40,659 nucleotides of DNA from Branchiostoma floridae (GCF_000003815.2 NC_049990.1:119475-160133); one strand, 5' to 3'; shown: positions 9,541 through 20,054, counted from the stretch's first letter. Numbers and translations are program-made. Notes: generated from the letters alone by a model not told the origin.

Positions 9541-10340
9541 TCCTGATGCCGCCTCAGCAGACAACACGTCCGGCGGGAAGGCGGCCTTTAATTGGGGAGT
9601 CTGACCCGGAATTACGTATTCAGGTCGGCGTGTGCTGTCCGCAGCTACAGGCCGGGGGGAGACGTGTATGCCTGTAACCTTACCTGTGCCTGTACCTGTG
9701 CCTGTCGGGCGACTCCGTCTCGTATATACAATAATTACAAACTAGGTACAGCCGGCAGGATTGTTGTTGTTGTTGTGATCGGGGCCAGCCCAGCGCCAGC
9801 CGTGCCCAGCGCATCACTTCCGGGTTACCCTCCCCCCGCCCGGACCAGCCGCCCTCTCCGTGGCCCCGTCTCTCCTGCATAGCTACAGCCCCGGGTCTGT
9901 TCTGTACCCGCCACATGTCGTCCTGGGCACGCTCTCTCACTCCCTCTATCCTGCCCGCTGGATAGTCGCTGTGTGTGTGTCAGCCCTACCACCCCCCTCC
10001 CCTCCCCCCTGACCCGTCCCCAACCCCCGCTCACCTGAGTTAGAAACGTCTCCACACGGCAGCCCGGGTCCCCCCCGCGGCCATCAGGCCATCTACAGGC
10101 GGGAAGGCGCGCGGAAATCGGCCTCTTGGTCCTCAACACGGAACAAATCTTCTAAATCTCTCCTCAAAATCACGGAAACTGTGTCAAGATGGCGACACGA
10201 CTCTCGTTTACAGGATACTTTACCAAACTCTGGGCACGAGACTCTGATGGCATAGTTAGGCAAAATGGTGCCCTGTTCATCTCATAAATTTCGCTAGATG
10301 TCGCCAGTGTGCCATCTGTGTTTGACGGCGGGCTTCTGTT
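9540..10340 (-). promoter_or_regulatory. CpG-rich block, probable promoter of the IQ-motif gene
   Basis: This block is clearly richer in CG dinucleotides than the surrounding DNA (for example CGTCCGGCGGGAAGGCGG and CCCCCGCGGCCATC). On the minus strand it contains a clean donor ACTCAG|GTGAGC, which makes it a candidate for transcription start plus a noncoding first exon. It also contains AAGATGGCGACACG on the plus strand near 10187, a YY1-type motif often found at transcription starts. The assignment to the IQ gene is by orientation and proximity only; a divergent transcript on the plus strand is possible. Confidence 0.5.
10035..10150 (-). other. candidate noncoding first exon of the IQ-motif gene
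   Basis: The minus-strand sequence ends at CTAACTCAG|GTGAGC (donor at 10029-10034). Reading frames through it are closed before the donor (for example the ATG in GATGGCCGCGG meets TAA just before it), so it would be 5' untranslated. Splicing to the acceptor at 6184-6185 would place the first ATG in that exon. The transcription start is not determined; the upper edge given is approximate. Confidence 0.42.
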
Positions 10341-10364
10341 GCGAAGAAATATCGTTTATTTTGA

Positions 10365-10470
10365 GATCATTGCCAATGACAGGGCGCCAAATATGCATAT
10401 GATGGAGTTTACACGTATCCCTGACTATTTAAAGGCGCTCAGAGCAGTTTTCTTTGTCTTTTGAAATTTA
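10365..10470 (+). promoter_or_regulatory. TATA-like promoter motif cluster without an obvious gene
   Basis: In order on the plus strand there is an E2F-like GGCGCCAAA (10383), an octamer-like ATATGCATAT, and a TATA-like CTATTTAAAGG (about 10425) followed by GC-containing sequence. The spacing resembles a compact core promoter. No convincing open frame follows before the N gap at 10762, so the assignment is weak. Confidence 0.25.
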
Positions 10471-10761
10471 ATTTTCAAGTCATTTTTACACACAGTAACG
10501 TTAAGGTTAAATAATACTATCTCATTGCATAATCGACCCTTCATTGGAGCAAGAAATGAGAACGTCCTTGGGGTGGTTGAGAAGTCTTTTGAAAATTCGT
10601 AGGCGCCTGCCCCAAGTCATTTATTTTCAAAATATTGCGGAAACACACCGCGAAACCTTAACCCATTGATTACCGGAACCCTTTCCGGAGAATGTTGCCC
10701 CCTTGTTCCCAATGGAATTCCGGTTTTGGATTTTGCGAACGGGCCAATCCAAATTCAGTTT

Positions 10762-11286
10762 NNNNNNNNNNNNNNNNNNNNNNNNNNNNNNNNNNNNNNN
10801 NNNNNNNNNNNNNNNNNNNNNNNNNNNNNNNNNNNNNNNNNNNNNNNNNNNNNNNNNNNNNNNNNNNNNNNNNNNNNNNNNNNNNNNNNNNNNNNNNNNN
10901 NNNNNNNNNNNNNNNNNNNNNNNNNNNNNNNNNNNNNNNNNNNNNNNNNNNNNNNNNNNNNNNNNNNNNNNNNNNNNNNNNNNNNNNNNNNNNNNNNNNN
11001 NNNNNNNNNNNNNNNNNNNNNNNNNNNNNNNNNNNNNNNNNNNNNNNNNNNNNNNNNNNNNNNNNNNNNNNNNNNNNNNNNNNNNNNNNNNNNNNNNNNN
11101 NNNNNNNNNNNNNNNNNNNNNNNNNNNNNNNNNNNNNNNNNNNNNNNNNNNNNNNNNNNNNNNNNNNNNNNNNNNNNNNNNNNNNNNNNNNNNNNNNNNN
11201 NNNNNNNNNNNNNNNNNNNNNNNNNNNNNNNNNNNNNNNNNNNNNNNNNNNNNNNNNNNNNNNNNNNNNNNNNNNNNNNNNNNNNN
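10762..11286. other. assembly gap of 525 N
   Basis: A sized gap. The flanks 10471-10761 and 11287-11780 are unique AT-rich sequence in which I see no gene. Confidence 0.95.
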
Positions 11287-11793
11287 AATATGCGCCTCGA
11301 AAAAGTACCGACGGGAAACCGTTCAGTGACTCGATCCTGTGCTGATTTATTATAGGATGTAATAAATCAAAGGGGTCCATTTGCTGTAAGTACGAAATAA
11401 TGATACAAATGTGCTAGTATGTTGAAGTAAATATCATACCGATTGTCACATCCAGAATATTTTTAATTCTAATGCTCTAAAAACTGCTCTGGGTGCCTTT
11501 TTTTAACGTTACATTCTTACTTGTCAGCACGGAACTGCAGGAAGCTAATGTGCCTGCGCTGCAGCCGACCGATGATGATGATCATAAGCTACCTCCCTCC
11601 CTACCCACCTGGCTTCCTTTGTCCTTAGGTTCACACATAAGTATATGCCATACTTGTTTACGTGTGACTATAAATGTCTATGTCATTTGCATACTTGTGA
11701 CTGGCTACAAGCGGGAAGAAGCTCTGACGCCATTCCTTATTAAAGATGGCATCCTGTTTAGTAACCGATTCGGCACATGTTTTAAGCAACAAA

Positions 11794-11799
11794 TTTATT
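11794..11799 (-). terminator. possible polyadenylation signal AATAAA
   Basis: AATAAA on the minus strand lies about 40 bases beyond the stop codon of the candidate terminal exon (stop at 11840-11838). It is a common hexamer, so support is positional only. Confidence 0.35.
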
Positions 11800-11837
11800 T
11801 TTCAAAGCTCTCCATTTGATGGTTCATGATGAACCTG

Positions 11838-12014
11838 CTAATATTTAGTTCTGGTATGATCCAAACATTTAAAATCTAACGTTCTTGCATATACCTCGCG
11901 CCTTACCTCCCTGTGATACCGCAGCATGTAGCCCCCATGCACACCCTCAGCCCCATTGCTGCTTGGGTATCGTCTGCGGAGTTGCCGCCTGGACACGGGA
12001 AGGGCCTGACTCTC
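11838..12014 (-). CDS. candidate 3'-terminal exon of the RhoGEF gene
   Basis: The acceptor TAAGTCAG|GAGAGT opens a phase-0 frame starting ESQALPVSRRQLRRRYPSSN and reaching a TAG at 11840-11838, with AATAAA shortly after. An internal donor CACAGGGAG|GTAAGG (donor 11906-11901) would instead end the exon at 11907 after 36 codons, also in phase 0. The sequence is basic and without a domain I recognise. Membership of the RhoGEF gene rests on phase 0 matching the exons upstream (12120-12079 and 16915-16699). It cannot join the IQ exon at 6183, which needs a one-base carry-over. Confidence 0.42.
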   Translation of the reverse strand, partial: ESQALPVSRRQLRRRYPSSNGAEGVHGGYMLRYHREVRREVYARTLDFKCLDHTRTKY

Positions 12015-12078
12015 CTGACTTAGCAACAAGAATGGTTTCCGTCAGAGCCAGGTGAGTAGGTAGAAACTGTGAAGTTAC

Positions 12079-12120
12079 CTCTCGTGTCTGTGACTCTTCG
12101 GCGGGAAAATCGTGCGAACA
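12079..12120 (-). CDS. candidate 42-bp exon of the RhoGEF tail
   Basis: The acceptor GGTTCCTCACAG|TGTTCG and donor CGAGAG|GTAACT bound 14 codons (CSHDFPAEESQTRE), phase 0 at both ends. This phase suits the exon before (ending ...RIYGTE) and the exon after (starting ESQALPV). A 22-bp triplicated sequence (12126-12195) lies immediately at its acceptor. There is no domain; support is splice signals and phase. Confidence 0.4.
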
Positions 12121-12125
12121 CTGTG

Positions 12126-12195
12126 AGGAACCCGGCCCGAAACATGGCTGGAACCCGGCCCGAAACATGGCTGGAACCCGGCCCGAAACATGGCT
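12126..12195. repeat. 22-bp unit repeated three times
   Basis: Three perfect copies of GGAACCCGGCCCGAAACATG followed by GCT, abutting the acceptor of the candidate exon at 12120-12079. It is GC- and CpG-rich. Confidence 0.85.
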
Positions 12196-12199
12196 GGAG

Positions 12200-15100
12200 C
12201 GCCCGACCTTTGCTTCAGACTGTGGCGGCGGGGAACCGGGTCACACATCCTCACGGGAAGTATAAGGTGCTGTCACACTAACAAAGTCTGTGGATTACCA
12301 AAATAAGTTGTATTGTAATCTGCACTTGATAACACGGGATCGTTGTGTGCTCCCTCTTATAACGACATAATATCATAAGCTTGTCTCAGTGTCACTGACG
12401 AAAGCCATCGGATGTTGTCTGAAACGTCTGACCATCATATCCAGTTGCTTTAGCTTGTAAGCTGCTTTTGGTGTTGAATCTTTTTTTTTTTTTTAATTCA
12501 CTTGTCCTGTGGTAGCCGGATACTGTCCGGGTATTAAAGTTCGCTCCGACGTACATGTAAGTTATACAGTCGCTTCTCTGCCATTCCGGAGAACTGACGT
12601 TAAAGTTACTACCCGGATGCAAGGACGTTACATCAGATGTAACGTCCTTGTTAGTGAGTCCTGTCGGAAATAAAGAATCACTTGCCTCGAGCCTTGCCCG
12701 AAATTACATTACCCTAAAGGGCATTTCTCTGCTAGTATGTATTTTCAGTTAGTGATTTCTTGTCTGTTTTTCTGTTCTGTAACTGTTTCTCTTTTAAACA
12801 ACATGTCTTGTTGTTACCTGTTTAGCCCGGTGTGGCAAAAATGTGCAATTACTTATTCATTCATTCATCAAAATCCCACTCATTGAAAATCTTACCTGCC
12901 CGATCGGCAAGTGTGGTAGGACGTGTGCTTCCACATCCCGGGACAATCGTGCTAGTGACTTGTCCCGGTCTGTCGAACTGGTGAGTTACTATAATAGCAG
13001 TGACTGTCAAACGCAGTCATTGCTGTTCAGGTCACAACAAAATATAATGGTTTAAAGATAACGTTACATGTAGTACGAGCTAGCGATGAGTGGATGTCTT
13101 CACCTACTACTGAGTGAAGTCGGCTTCTTCTCGCTATTATAATGTATTACAGAACGGAGGGATAATGTTATGTTTTGTGATCGAACGTTTGTAGCCACAC
13201 GATGAAGCTTATGAGTTATGGGTCTATTTTATATAGATAAATAGTTCTTGGATCCTGATAATGATTCACACTCCAGAAAGGCTTCCTCTCATAAACTACA
13301 GTCCAGGTTGATATGATAATGTAGATGACATCAACTGGAAAAACCCCAAAACTGATGGAAGCGAATAAGAAATAAAGTTAACTTCATTTGATATGAAATC
13401 TAAGTGGTCAGGAAGGTTGAACAATTGACATAACACACGGAGTATGGTATACCCAACAGATTCTTCATTCTTGTTCTTTCACATCTTCGGCTTTGGAATC
13501 TACTTTTGCCTTCTATGACAATATCTCATTTCCAAATTTTTGATTGTTTCTTACAGCTGCTTTGTACACTTTACAGCATGTTCTAAAACGTTTTCAAAAT
13601 GTTTCTATTTGTCATCCATATAATCAAGTCAACATGGCCTTACCCATCAAGCAACTGAGAATTAACATCCACCTGTTAAGATTTCTTCTGTCATTATAAT
13701 CCCTTTCTTCCAAGGAAACACCCAAGAAATGTAGACAAACAAAAGACAGTAACACGACGTGCTTCATATCATTTCACCTGACACGACTTTAATCTACAAT
13801 TGCACAATCTAAAATACAGAGCATGGAAGCCTCTCCACATCGAAGCTGCATTTTGTTACCACTTATATGTGAATACTGGTCACCGGGAATCTAGAAAACC
13901 ACAAGAAATCTCCAACATTTTTATAGTCAAATATCTCATAACAGCATACCTTTTGGCAGATAAAAGACATCAACATACATATTATGTAAAAAAAAAGTGA
14001 CGTTTAAAGAGAATTCACTATAGCTTCACTGTACATCAGGTAAAATGTAAAATTGTTTCTATGTTGCCTTTCGAATCTAGAACAAGACTTTCCAAAATGT
14101 GAAGTGACCAGTATTTTCTGCTGTCTGTAGCACAAAATTCCACATAATGTAATATTTACAGTGATTCTCTAAGTGTAGAATTACACATTCAGCTTTACAT
14201 ATGCAACATTGCAATATACATAATATAATCTGTTAATAACAGCATATGTTCAAATTGCATTATAATATGACTGTAAAACTATGATTAAGACATTTTCATT
14301 GCAGAATGGAAGACACAAATAATTCTGGCTTCCTTTTCTGCATAAGGTATCACTGAGAAACTCAGAGCAGTCACATGCAGCAAAGTATCAGATTCCAGCT
14401 CTTGGAAGACTAAAATATATCTAAGCAAAAAAAATAGACAACACACCATAGAAGTCAAATTGCAATTGCTAAAATAGTCTTATCCCAAATACAAAGAATC
14501 TGTAAGGACTATAATATTGCATAATCTGCCAATCACAAAACTGCTCTGGAACTAATATGAAATATTGCACAAAAATCAACTAGCAAAGTTAACGTCATGA
14601 GCAGCAGAGCTTTCAGCATTGCACATGTTCCTGCTCATTTCAGCCGGACACTGACAGACTATTGCACTTAGACAGCGTAAAGTTTTACCTAAACATGGAA
14701 CAGTTTTACACATTCAATCACATTGAAACTGCCCAGACACCAATGTACACGCCGGGGAGCTTGTTTCAGGCCACACTAAATTCTTACGGATGGCATTCTC
14801 CGGAAGTCAGCTGAGTTTGCCATGAGGACTGGGGTGTGAGCCATGAGGACTGGGGTGTGAGTCACCGGCCACTGCTCAAACTGGCAAACTCCACACTGGG
14901 ATCCATCAAAAGAAGTGATCTTTACTAGCCAGAGTATCTATGGTAGGATATTGGAGCCAGTAACTACTGAGTATCTATGGTAGGATGTTGGAGCCAGTAA
15001 TTCCATAATTCTCACCTGTACAAGTCTCCAATATCCCATATTTTCCACGAACTAAATTATTTTGGGAAATGTCTTCAGAAGTGAATACACGACGTGCAGG

Positions 15101-15900
15101 CTCCTCCTAGTCAGACGTACAGAATTCCTTGATAAAACATCACAGTTCTGAACTGTAGCAAACACAACAAACATCTTCAAGCTATTTACAGTTCTGTCAC
15201 AATATTTTCCCAGGCAGAGATTCTCCTACTACAATGAGCTTCCACAATTCTCTATGATCTATATATATCAATAGTTGTACATCTGACAGTTAATGTTCCT
15301 ATCTGTTCATATCTAGGCTCTATTGAGAGGTAATCAGGCGATGTTAAGGCTACAGGGGAGAAAATTCTTCTCCAATATTTCTTGACAGGTTTCATACAAA
15401 ATGTGATATTCAGCCACAGACAGAAATTTGCAATTAGTACAACAATCTGTGGAACCTGTTGGAGTTCTATATACAGCTGATCAGCACTGAGCTCCTGTGC
15501 TGGCCCTGATTCTGTCAGGTAAAGGATAAAGAAGTTATATTATAAGTTATAAGGTGTAGGGTTCACTTGGAATCACTTGGATCTGCGACTGGGGGGTGAT
15601 TTGTTGCAGTCTTTATACTATATAATAATAGTATATTTCCTGTTGTTAGAACCAACCACAGCCAGTTGCCACAGTTATAGTACAGCCTTGGATTTCATGA
15701 TAACAGACATCCAGGAAACTGACAATGGCTACAAAATGTCATCACCTCACTGATGTTTACCCATCTGTGAAGTCTGCACAGGAGAAAGGTAGACTGCCCT
15801 TTGCAATGTCCTGTTGCAACGTTTCCTTTGGTCATATCCAATACTCGTGGTCCTGCTGCTCTGGCCAATGCTGCTGTTTTTTTTTTATGAGATGGGTTGC
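12200..15900. other. long stretch without a recognisable gene
   Basis: Mostly unique, AT-rich from about 13.1 to 15.7 kb. If the exons at 12 kb belong to the RhoGEF this is its last long intron; otherwise it may contain an unrecognised terminal exon and 3' untranslated region. Small direct duplications are seen at 14818-14860 (CCATGAGGACTGGGGTGTGAG twice) and 14931-15005 (GAGTATCTATGGTAGGAT twice). I looked for the C-terminal SH3 segment found in some vertebrate MCF2L forms and did not find it. Confidence 0.6.
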
Positions 15901-15914
15901 CATGGTGATGGTTA

Positions 15915-16167
15915 CTTGTGTTCTATTTACATTCTCATTCTACTGCTGCTCTGGCCACCGTTGCTCTACAGTCCAAGGTTATCAGGCCACTGTTGTTCTC
16001 CAGTGATTGCCATAGTGATAGTTACCATGATGGTGATATTTACATGCTGGTTGTGCTGCTGCTCATGAGGCCACTGTTGTTCTCCAGAGGTTGCCATAGT
16101 GATAGTTGCCATGGTGATATCTACGTGCTGGTCGTGCTGCTGCTCAGGCCGCTGTCTTCTTCAGTCT
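15915..16167. repeat. ~90-bp tandem repeat running into a gap
   Basis: Three to four diverged copies of a unit containing GCCACTGTTGTTCTCCAG and TTGCCATAGTGATAGTTACC and ending GTGCTGCTGCTC. The last copy is cut by the N run. Confidence 0.75.
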
Positions 16168-16267
16168 NNNNNNNNNNNNNNNNNNNNNNNNNNNNNNNNN
16201 NNNNNNNNNNNNNNNNNNNNNNNNNNNNNNNNNNNNNNNNNNNNNNNNNNNNNNNNNNNNNNNNNNN
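16168..16267. other. assembly gap of 100 N
   Basis: Placeholder-size gap at the right edge of the ~90-bp repeat. Confidence 0.95.
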
Positions 16268-16411
16268 CAAAAGTTTAACATTTAATGTTGTCGATAAGGC
16301 ATCAGAAGGATGACGGCGGAGACACAATGATTAACATTCTATGTTGTTATCCCATAAAGACCTCCCCAATCAGTCCCTGTGAGACCAACATTCCTGCTGT
16401 CTGCACGCGGT

Positions 16412-16698
16412 CCCACAAGTTGGAGAACTCATCGCTGGACCAGCCATAACCCACCCTGTGCCATAACCCATGCCATAACCTACCCTGTCCCATAACCCAT
16501 GCCATAATCCACCCCCTGCCATAACCTATGCCATAACCCACCCTGTCCTATAACCCATGCCATAATCCACCCCCTGCCATAACCTATGCCATAACCCACC
16601 CTGTCCTATAACCCATGCCATAATCCACCCCCTGCCATAACCTATGCCATAACCCACCCCGTCCCATAACCCGTGCCATGACCCACCCCATGACCCAC
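16412..16698. repeat. donor-side array of exon 16915-16699 with displaced exon fragment
   Basis: On the minus strand the true donor GAG|GTGGGTCATGG is followed by repeats of GTGGGTTATGGCA / GTGGATTATGG type in 50-60 bp units, many with GTGGGT. At the far end (16445-16412) a piece of the exon itself reappears (frame GWSSDEFSN, two synonymous or near-synonymous changes). So the original duplication copied exon plus junction and the array then expanded between them. Confidence 0.72.
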
Positions 16699-16915
16699 CT
16701 CTGTCCCGTAAATCCGTGCTGTGTCCGTCTCGTCCTCGGAGTTGGAGAACTCGTCGCTGGACCAGCCGATATCATCCGAGTCTTCGTCTTCTACAGACGT
16801 CGTCGCCACGCCGCTGTCGCCATTGCTGGAGGATGATGGGATACCATTGTCGTTGTAATCTTTGGGGGACGGACTCTTCTCGGGCTGGTAGCCCCACTGA
16901 TTCTGTTTCATCAGT
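16699..16915 (-). CDS. RhoGEF (MCF2/MCF2L-like) acidic tail exon
   Basis: A 217-bp exon (1 base + 72 codons). The acceptor is TTGATTCAG|ACTGATG and the donor GACAGAG|GTGGGT. The product starts LMKQNQWGYQPEKSPSPKDY and continues through a Ser-rich segment into an acidic stretch with EDEDSDDIGWSSDEFSNSED. An acidic segment with Trp-Ser-Ser after the PH domain is also present in MCF2L-type Dbl proteins, as far as I recall. The segment is probably disordered, with several possible CK2-type sites (S-D-D, S-D-E). Phase joins exactly with exon 17595-17505 (AA|A gives Lys). Confidence 0.85.
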
Positions 16916-17190
16916 CTGAATCAATAACCGATAATCAATAAATCAGACCCTTCCCAGGCTTGTCGCCCTACTGTCATCAATAATCAATACAACAGGACCC
17001 TTATCAAGCAGGTAGCCCCCTGATTCTGTTTCATCAGTCTGAATCAATAATCAATAAATCAGACCCTTCCCAGGCTTGTCGCCCTACTGTCATCAAAATC
17101 AATAATCAATAAATCAGAACCCTTCTCAGGCTGGCAGCCCCACTGATTCTGTTTCATCTGAATCAATAAATCAGAACCCTTCCCAGGCTG
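16916..17190. repeat. acceptor-side array of exon 16915-16699
   Basis: The acceptor TTGATTCAG plus the first exon bases (ATGAAACAGAATCAG) recur at about 17037 and 17155, each followed by TGGGGCTRCCAGCC-like exon sequence and then intronic AATCAATAATCAATAAATCAG. Two extra, diverged acceptor copies in units of about 120 bp. Confidence 0.75.
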
Positions 17191-17204
17191 TTGTAACTGC
17201 AGTT

Positions 17205-17500
17205 AGGATGTCCACACTTGGGGACAGGTTCTGTATTACCTGTAGCTCTAAGTACTGTACAGAATTGTACTTAGACTACAGAACTGTACTTAGATAACAG
17301 AACTGTACATGGACTACAGAACTGTGTACTTAGAACCATAGAACAGTAGGAGTGTTCTTAGTTGTGCACCGTGTTCGGGGACAGGTTTGGCCATTAACTG
17401 TCCTGTATTTCAGTAGTTCTAAGTACAGTTTTAGAACTACAGAGCTGTACTAATAGACTATACTATAGACCTGTAAGTACATAGAACAATAAGAGTGTCC
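17205..17500. repeat. degenerate donor-side copies of exon 17595-17505 plus short repeats
   Basis: CACCGTGTTCGGGGACAGGTTTGGCC at about 17367-17392 repeats the end of the exon (minus strand GGCCAAACCTGTCCCC...CACAA), but the donor has changed from GTAAGG to CTAAGA. A more eroded copy is at 17214-17230. Between them are ~20-bp units of AGAACTGTACTTAGACTACA type. Confidence 0.65.
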
Positions 17501-17504
17501 TTAC

Positions 17505-17595
17505 TTGTGCACCGTGTTTGGGGACAGGTTTGGCCGCTGACTGTCCGGTATTCTCTGCATGTCTGAGAGGTCGGAAGACTGGCGCTGAGTCACTC
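17505..17595 (-). CDS. RhoGEF linker exon after the PH domain
   Basis: A 91-bp exon, entering in phase 1 and leaving in phase 2. The acceptor is TTTTGCCAG|GAGTG and the donor GCACAA|GTAAGG. It encodes a Ser/Gln/Pro-rich linker (VTQRQSSDLSDMQRIPDSQR, then PNLSPNTVH). It has no domain. Placement rests on exact phase agreement with both neighbours and on strong splice signals. Confidence 0.8.
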
Positions 17596-17664
17596 CTGGC
17601 AAAAGAGAAAGTTTCATTACTGTACAGAACTGTGCTCCATGCGACCTGGACCCTTCATTACAAG

Positions 17665-17832
17665 TGTCGATATTTAACCCTTCATTAAAGTGTTGATATT
17701 TAACCCTTCATTACAAGTGTTGATATTTAACCCTTCATTAAAGTGTTGATATTTAACCCTTCATTACAAGTGTTGATATTTAACCCTTCATTACAAGTGT
17801 TGATATTTAACCCTTCATTACAAGTGTTGATC
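17665..17832. repeat. minisatellite, 25-27 bp unit (TTTAACCCTTCATTACAAGTGTTGATA)
   Basis: Seven to eight copies in two length forms (ATTACAAGTG or ATTAAAGTG). Intronic. Confidence 0.9.
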
Positions 17833-17854
17833 TAAATGGTAGACAAATAGCTTC

Positions 17855-18470
17855 AATGGTGACATGGGAAACCAGAACAAGTTATAGGGTGTGGATACAG
17901 GAAACCAGAACAAGTTATAGGGTGTGGATACAGGAAACCAGAACAAGTTATAGGGTGTGGATACAGGAAACCAGAACAAGTTATAGGGTGTGGATACAGG
18001 AAACCAGAACAAGTTATCGGGTGGAGATACAGGAAACCAGAACAAGTTATAGGGTGTGGATACAGGAAACCAGAACAAGTTATAGGGTGTGGATACAGGA
18101 AACCAGAACAAGTTATAGGGTGGGGATACAGGAAACCAGAACAAGTTATAGGGTGTGGATACGGGAAACCAGAACAAGTTATAGGGTGGGGATACGGGAA
18201 ACCAGAACAAGTTATAGGGTGTGGATACAGGAAACCAGAACAAGTTATAGGGTGTGGACACAGGAAACCAGAATAAGTTATAGGGTGTGGATACAGGAAA
18301 CCAGAACAAGTTATAGGGTGTGGATACGGGAAACCAGAACAAGTTATAGGGTGGGGATACGGGAAACCAGAACAAGTTATAGGGTGTGGATACAGGAAAC
18401 CAGAACAAGTTATAGGGTGTGGACACAGGAAACCAGAACATGTTATAGGGTGTGGATACAGGAAACCTCC
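17855..18470. repeat. minisatellite, 33-bp unit, ~18-19 copies
   Basis: The unit is GAAACCAGAACAAGTTATAG followed by GGTGTGGATACAG. A handful of recurring variants (GGGGATACGG, GTGGACACAG) are distributed in a patterned way. The length is a multiple of three, which makes frames open on both strands; no gene is implied. Confidence 0.95.
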
Positions 18471-18474
18471 TTTA

Positions 18475-18836
18475 GGCCACACCAATTTAATTTCTTGGTT
18501 CACGGATTCGCTCGCTCCTATTTTTTGGAAAAAAAAATAAAAATAAAAATTACCACTCAGCCAATTTTCACCATTAATGAAACCATTCACCAACTTTCTG
18601 GTGTAGCAAACATAAAAGCTGACACTACTTTTGTAATTTTCAATGCACAGGTGCTGTTACTGTACAGCAATAGTGTTTTTGTACTTTTTTCAAGCTGAAA
18701 ACTTTTTATTCTTTATGTTTTAGATTAGCCCTTACCTTTACCCCAACCATTTTACAATTTTTATTTTTATTTCGCCCTCTCGCTCCATATTTTTAATGAA
18801 AAAATCCGTGAACCAAGAAATTAAATTGGTGTGGCC
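18475..18836. mobile_element. MITE-like element with perfect 34-bp terminal inverted repeats
   Basis: The left end starts GGCCACACCAATTTAATTTC and the right end is its exact inverse complement over 34 bases. A TTA lies directly outside each end (18472-18474 and 18837-18839), consistent with target duplication. Internal sequence is AT-rich with no transposase frame, so it is non-autonomous (362 bp). It sits at the right edge of the 33-bp minisatellite within a RhoGEF intron. Confidence 0.88.
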
Positions 18837-18984
18837 TTATGGGTACGTGTGTTCTTGCAGTTACACACACTTCTGCTTCCCTGGACAGCCCCAAATATGG
18901 GGTCTAAATGTGATGCAATCTAATCGTGATATAGGAAGAAGACAGGACAAAACTGTACATGTAGTACTGTTGTTGGGTGGTTTA

Positions 18985-19110
18985 GTATTAGAACTACAGA
19001 ACTATACATACAACTACAGAACTGTACATAGAGATACAGAACTGTACATAGAAGTGGAGTACTGAACATAGAGATACAGAACTGTACATAGAACTGGTGA
19101 TGAACATAGA
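18985..19110. repeat. ~20-bp repeats (CTACAGAACTGTACATAGAG)
   Basis: About six imperfect copies. The unit is similar to the short repeats at 17230-17350, suggesting one family scattered in this gene. Confidence 0.7.
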
Positions 19111-19167
19111 ACTACAGATCAGTAATCGTGTCTAAACTTGACACAGGAAGAAGACAGGTGAGTTTAC

Positions 19168-19227
19168 CTGCAGTGCTTTTGCCGGGAGCCCGGGTGTTCG
19201 CTGGCAGCGAGTTAGTCTTACGAGTAG
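19168..19227 (-). CDS. RhoGEF linker microexon, 60 bp
   Basis: The acceptor TTGTTGTGTAG|CTACTCG and donor CACTGCAG|GTAAAC bound TRKTNSLPANTRAPGKSTA with phase 1 at both ends. It joins exactly to exon 20302-19954 (GAA G|CT gives Ala) and to exon 17595-17505 (G|GA gives Gly). Basic Ser/Pro linker, no domain. Confidence 0.75.
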
Positions 19228-19239
19228 CTACACAACAAG

Positions 19240-19950
19240 GAAGGAAGGAGGGAAGCATTAGTATCCTGTAGCACCAATGGCAGATGCTAGGAGGCGCTAA
19301 TAGTCAAGTCGGCCCAATGCAAGCAGCAGTCAGTAAGTCAGCAACATATAAGTAAGTAGGCTCATCATTTACTCAACCATCTGTCATTATCTATAATATA
19401 GTGATAAAGGATAATCGGACATGAAGAAATGTACATTATTCTCTAGCTTTAGCTACTGTAGCTTGGTTACAAGTTGAAAGAGCACTTAATTAAGACGAGT
19501 GTACTTCGAAAAGTGATGGGAAGTAATATTCAGGGACAGAAAAGCCTGGTCTGTCATCCAACAACGCTCTAACTTCTTGTAAGACTGCATATCTATATCA
19601 TATCTTCACTCTGCAGACATGCAATATGTTGTAGGGGAATGTATCATCTTAACGTTAGGCAGCCTGTTCCCTACATGTGTGCAAGTTTGTCTGTGATGTC
19701 TGTTCAGCCTGTTCGAATTCCCTACATGTGTGCAAGTTTGTCTGTGTGTTTGGATCTTCTGAAGGGTGTGCAGGACAAACAATAAGCAGTATGATGACAA
19801 AACACAAGGAAGGAACTTCAATACAACGCATACTTGTCAACAGGTTACGAATACAAATGTACTTGTAATTAAGGATCGTCAAACTTGACTAAAAGTTAAC
19901 TGAAAGTGAATTCAAACATAATAAACTGAAAGAAAAGCTGAGCAACATCC
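19240..19950. other. intron with small duplications
   Basis: No gene. A direct duplication of about 30 bp (TCCCTACATGTGTGCAAGTTTGTCTGTG) lies at 19669-19697 and 19719-19745. Confidence 0.6.
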
Positions 19951-19953
19951 AAC

Positions 19954-20054
19954 CTTCAGACTGGGGAGTAAGGTGTACTGCAGGGTTAAAGGTCGTGTCG
20001 GGCATGGCCCCTGCAGGGTTAGACGTGACCCTGCCCTGCACATCAAACTGAGGA

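Noticed and set aside
10189-10287. Plus-strand 32-codon frame starting AAGATGGCGACACG
   Set aside because: A good start context, but the same string is a promoter-type YY1 motif in a CpG-rich block; no homology or further exon.
16347-16541. Separate exon encoding GWSSDEFSNLWDRVQTAG
   Set aside because: Its first nine residues duplicate the exon at 16915-16699 next to its array, and no acceptor precedes the fragment; treated as a displaced copy.
17818-18698. Overlapping frames on both strands (YRVWIQETRTS; PITCSGFLYPH)
   Set aside because: Products of the 33-bp array; the plus frame also reads into a MITE.
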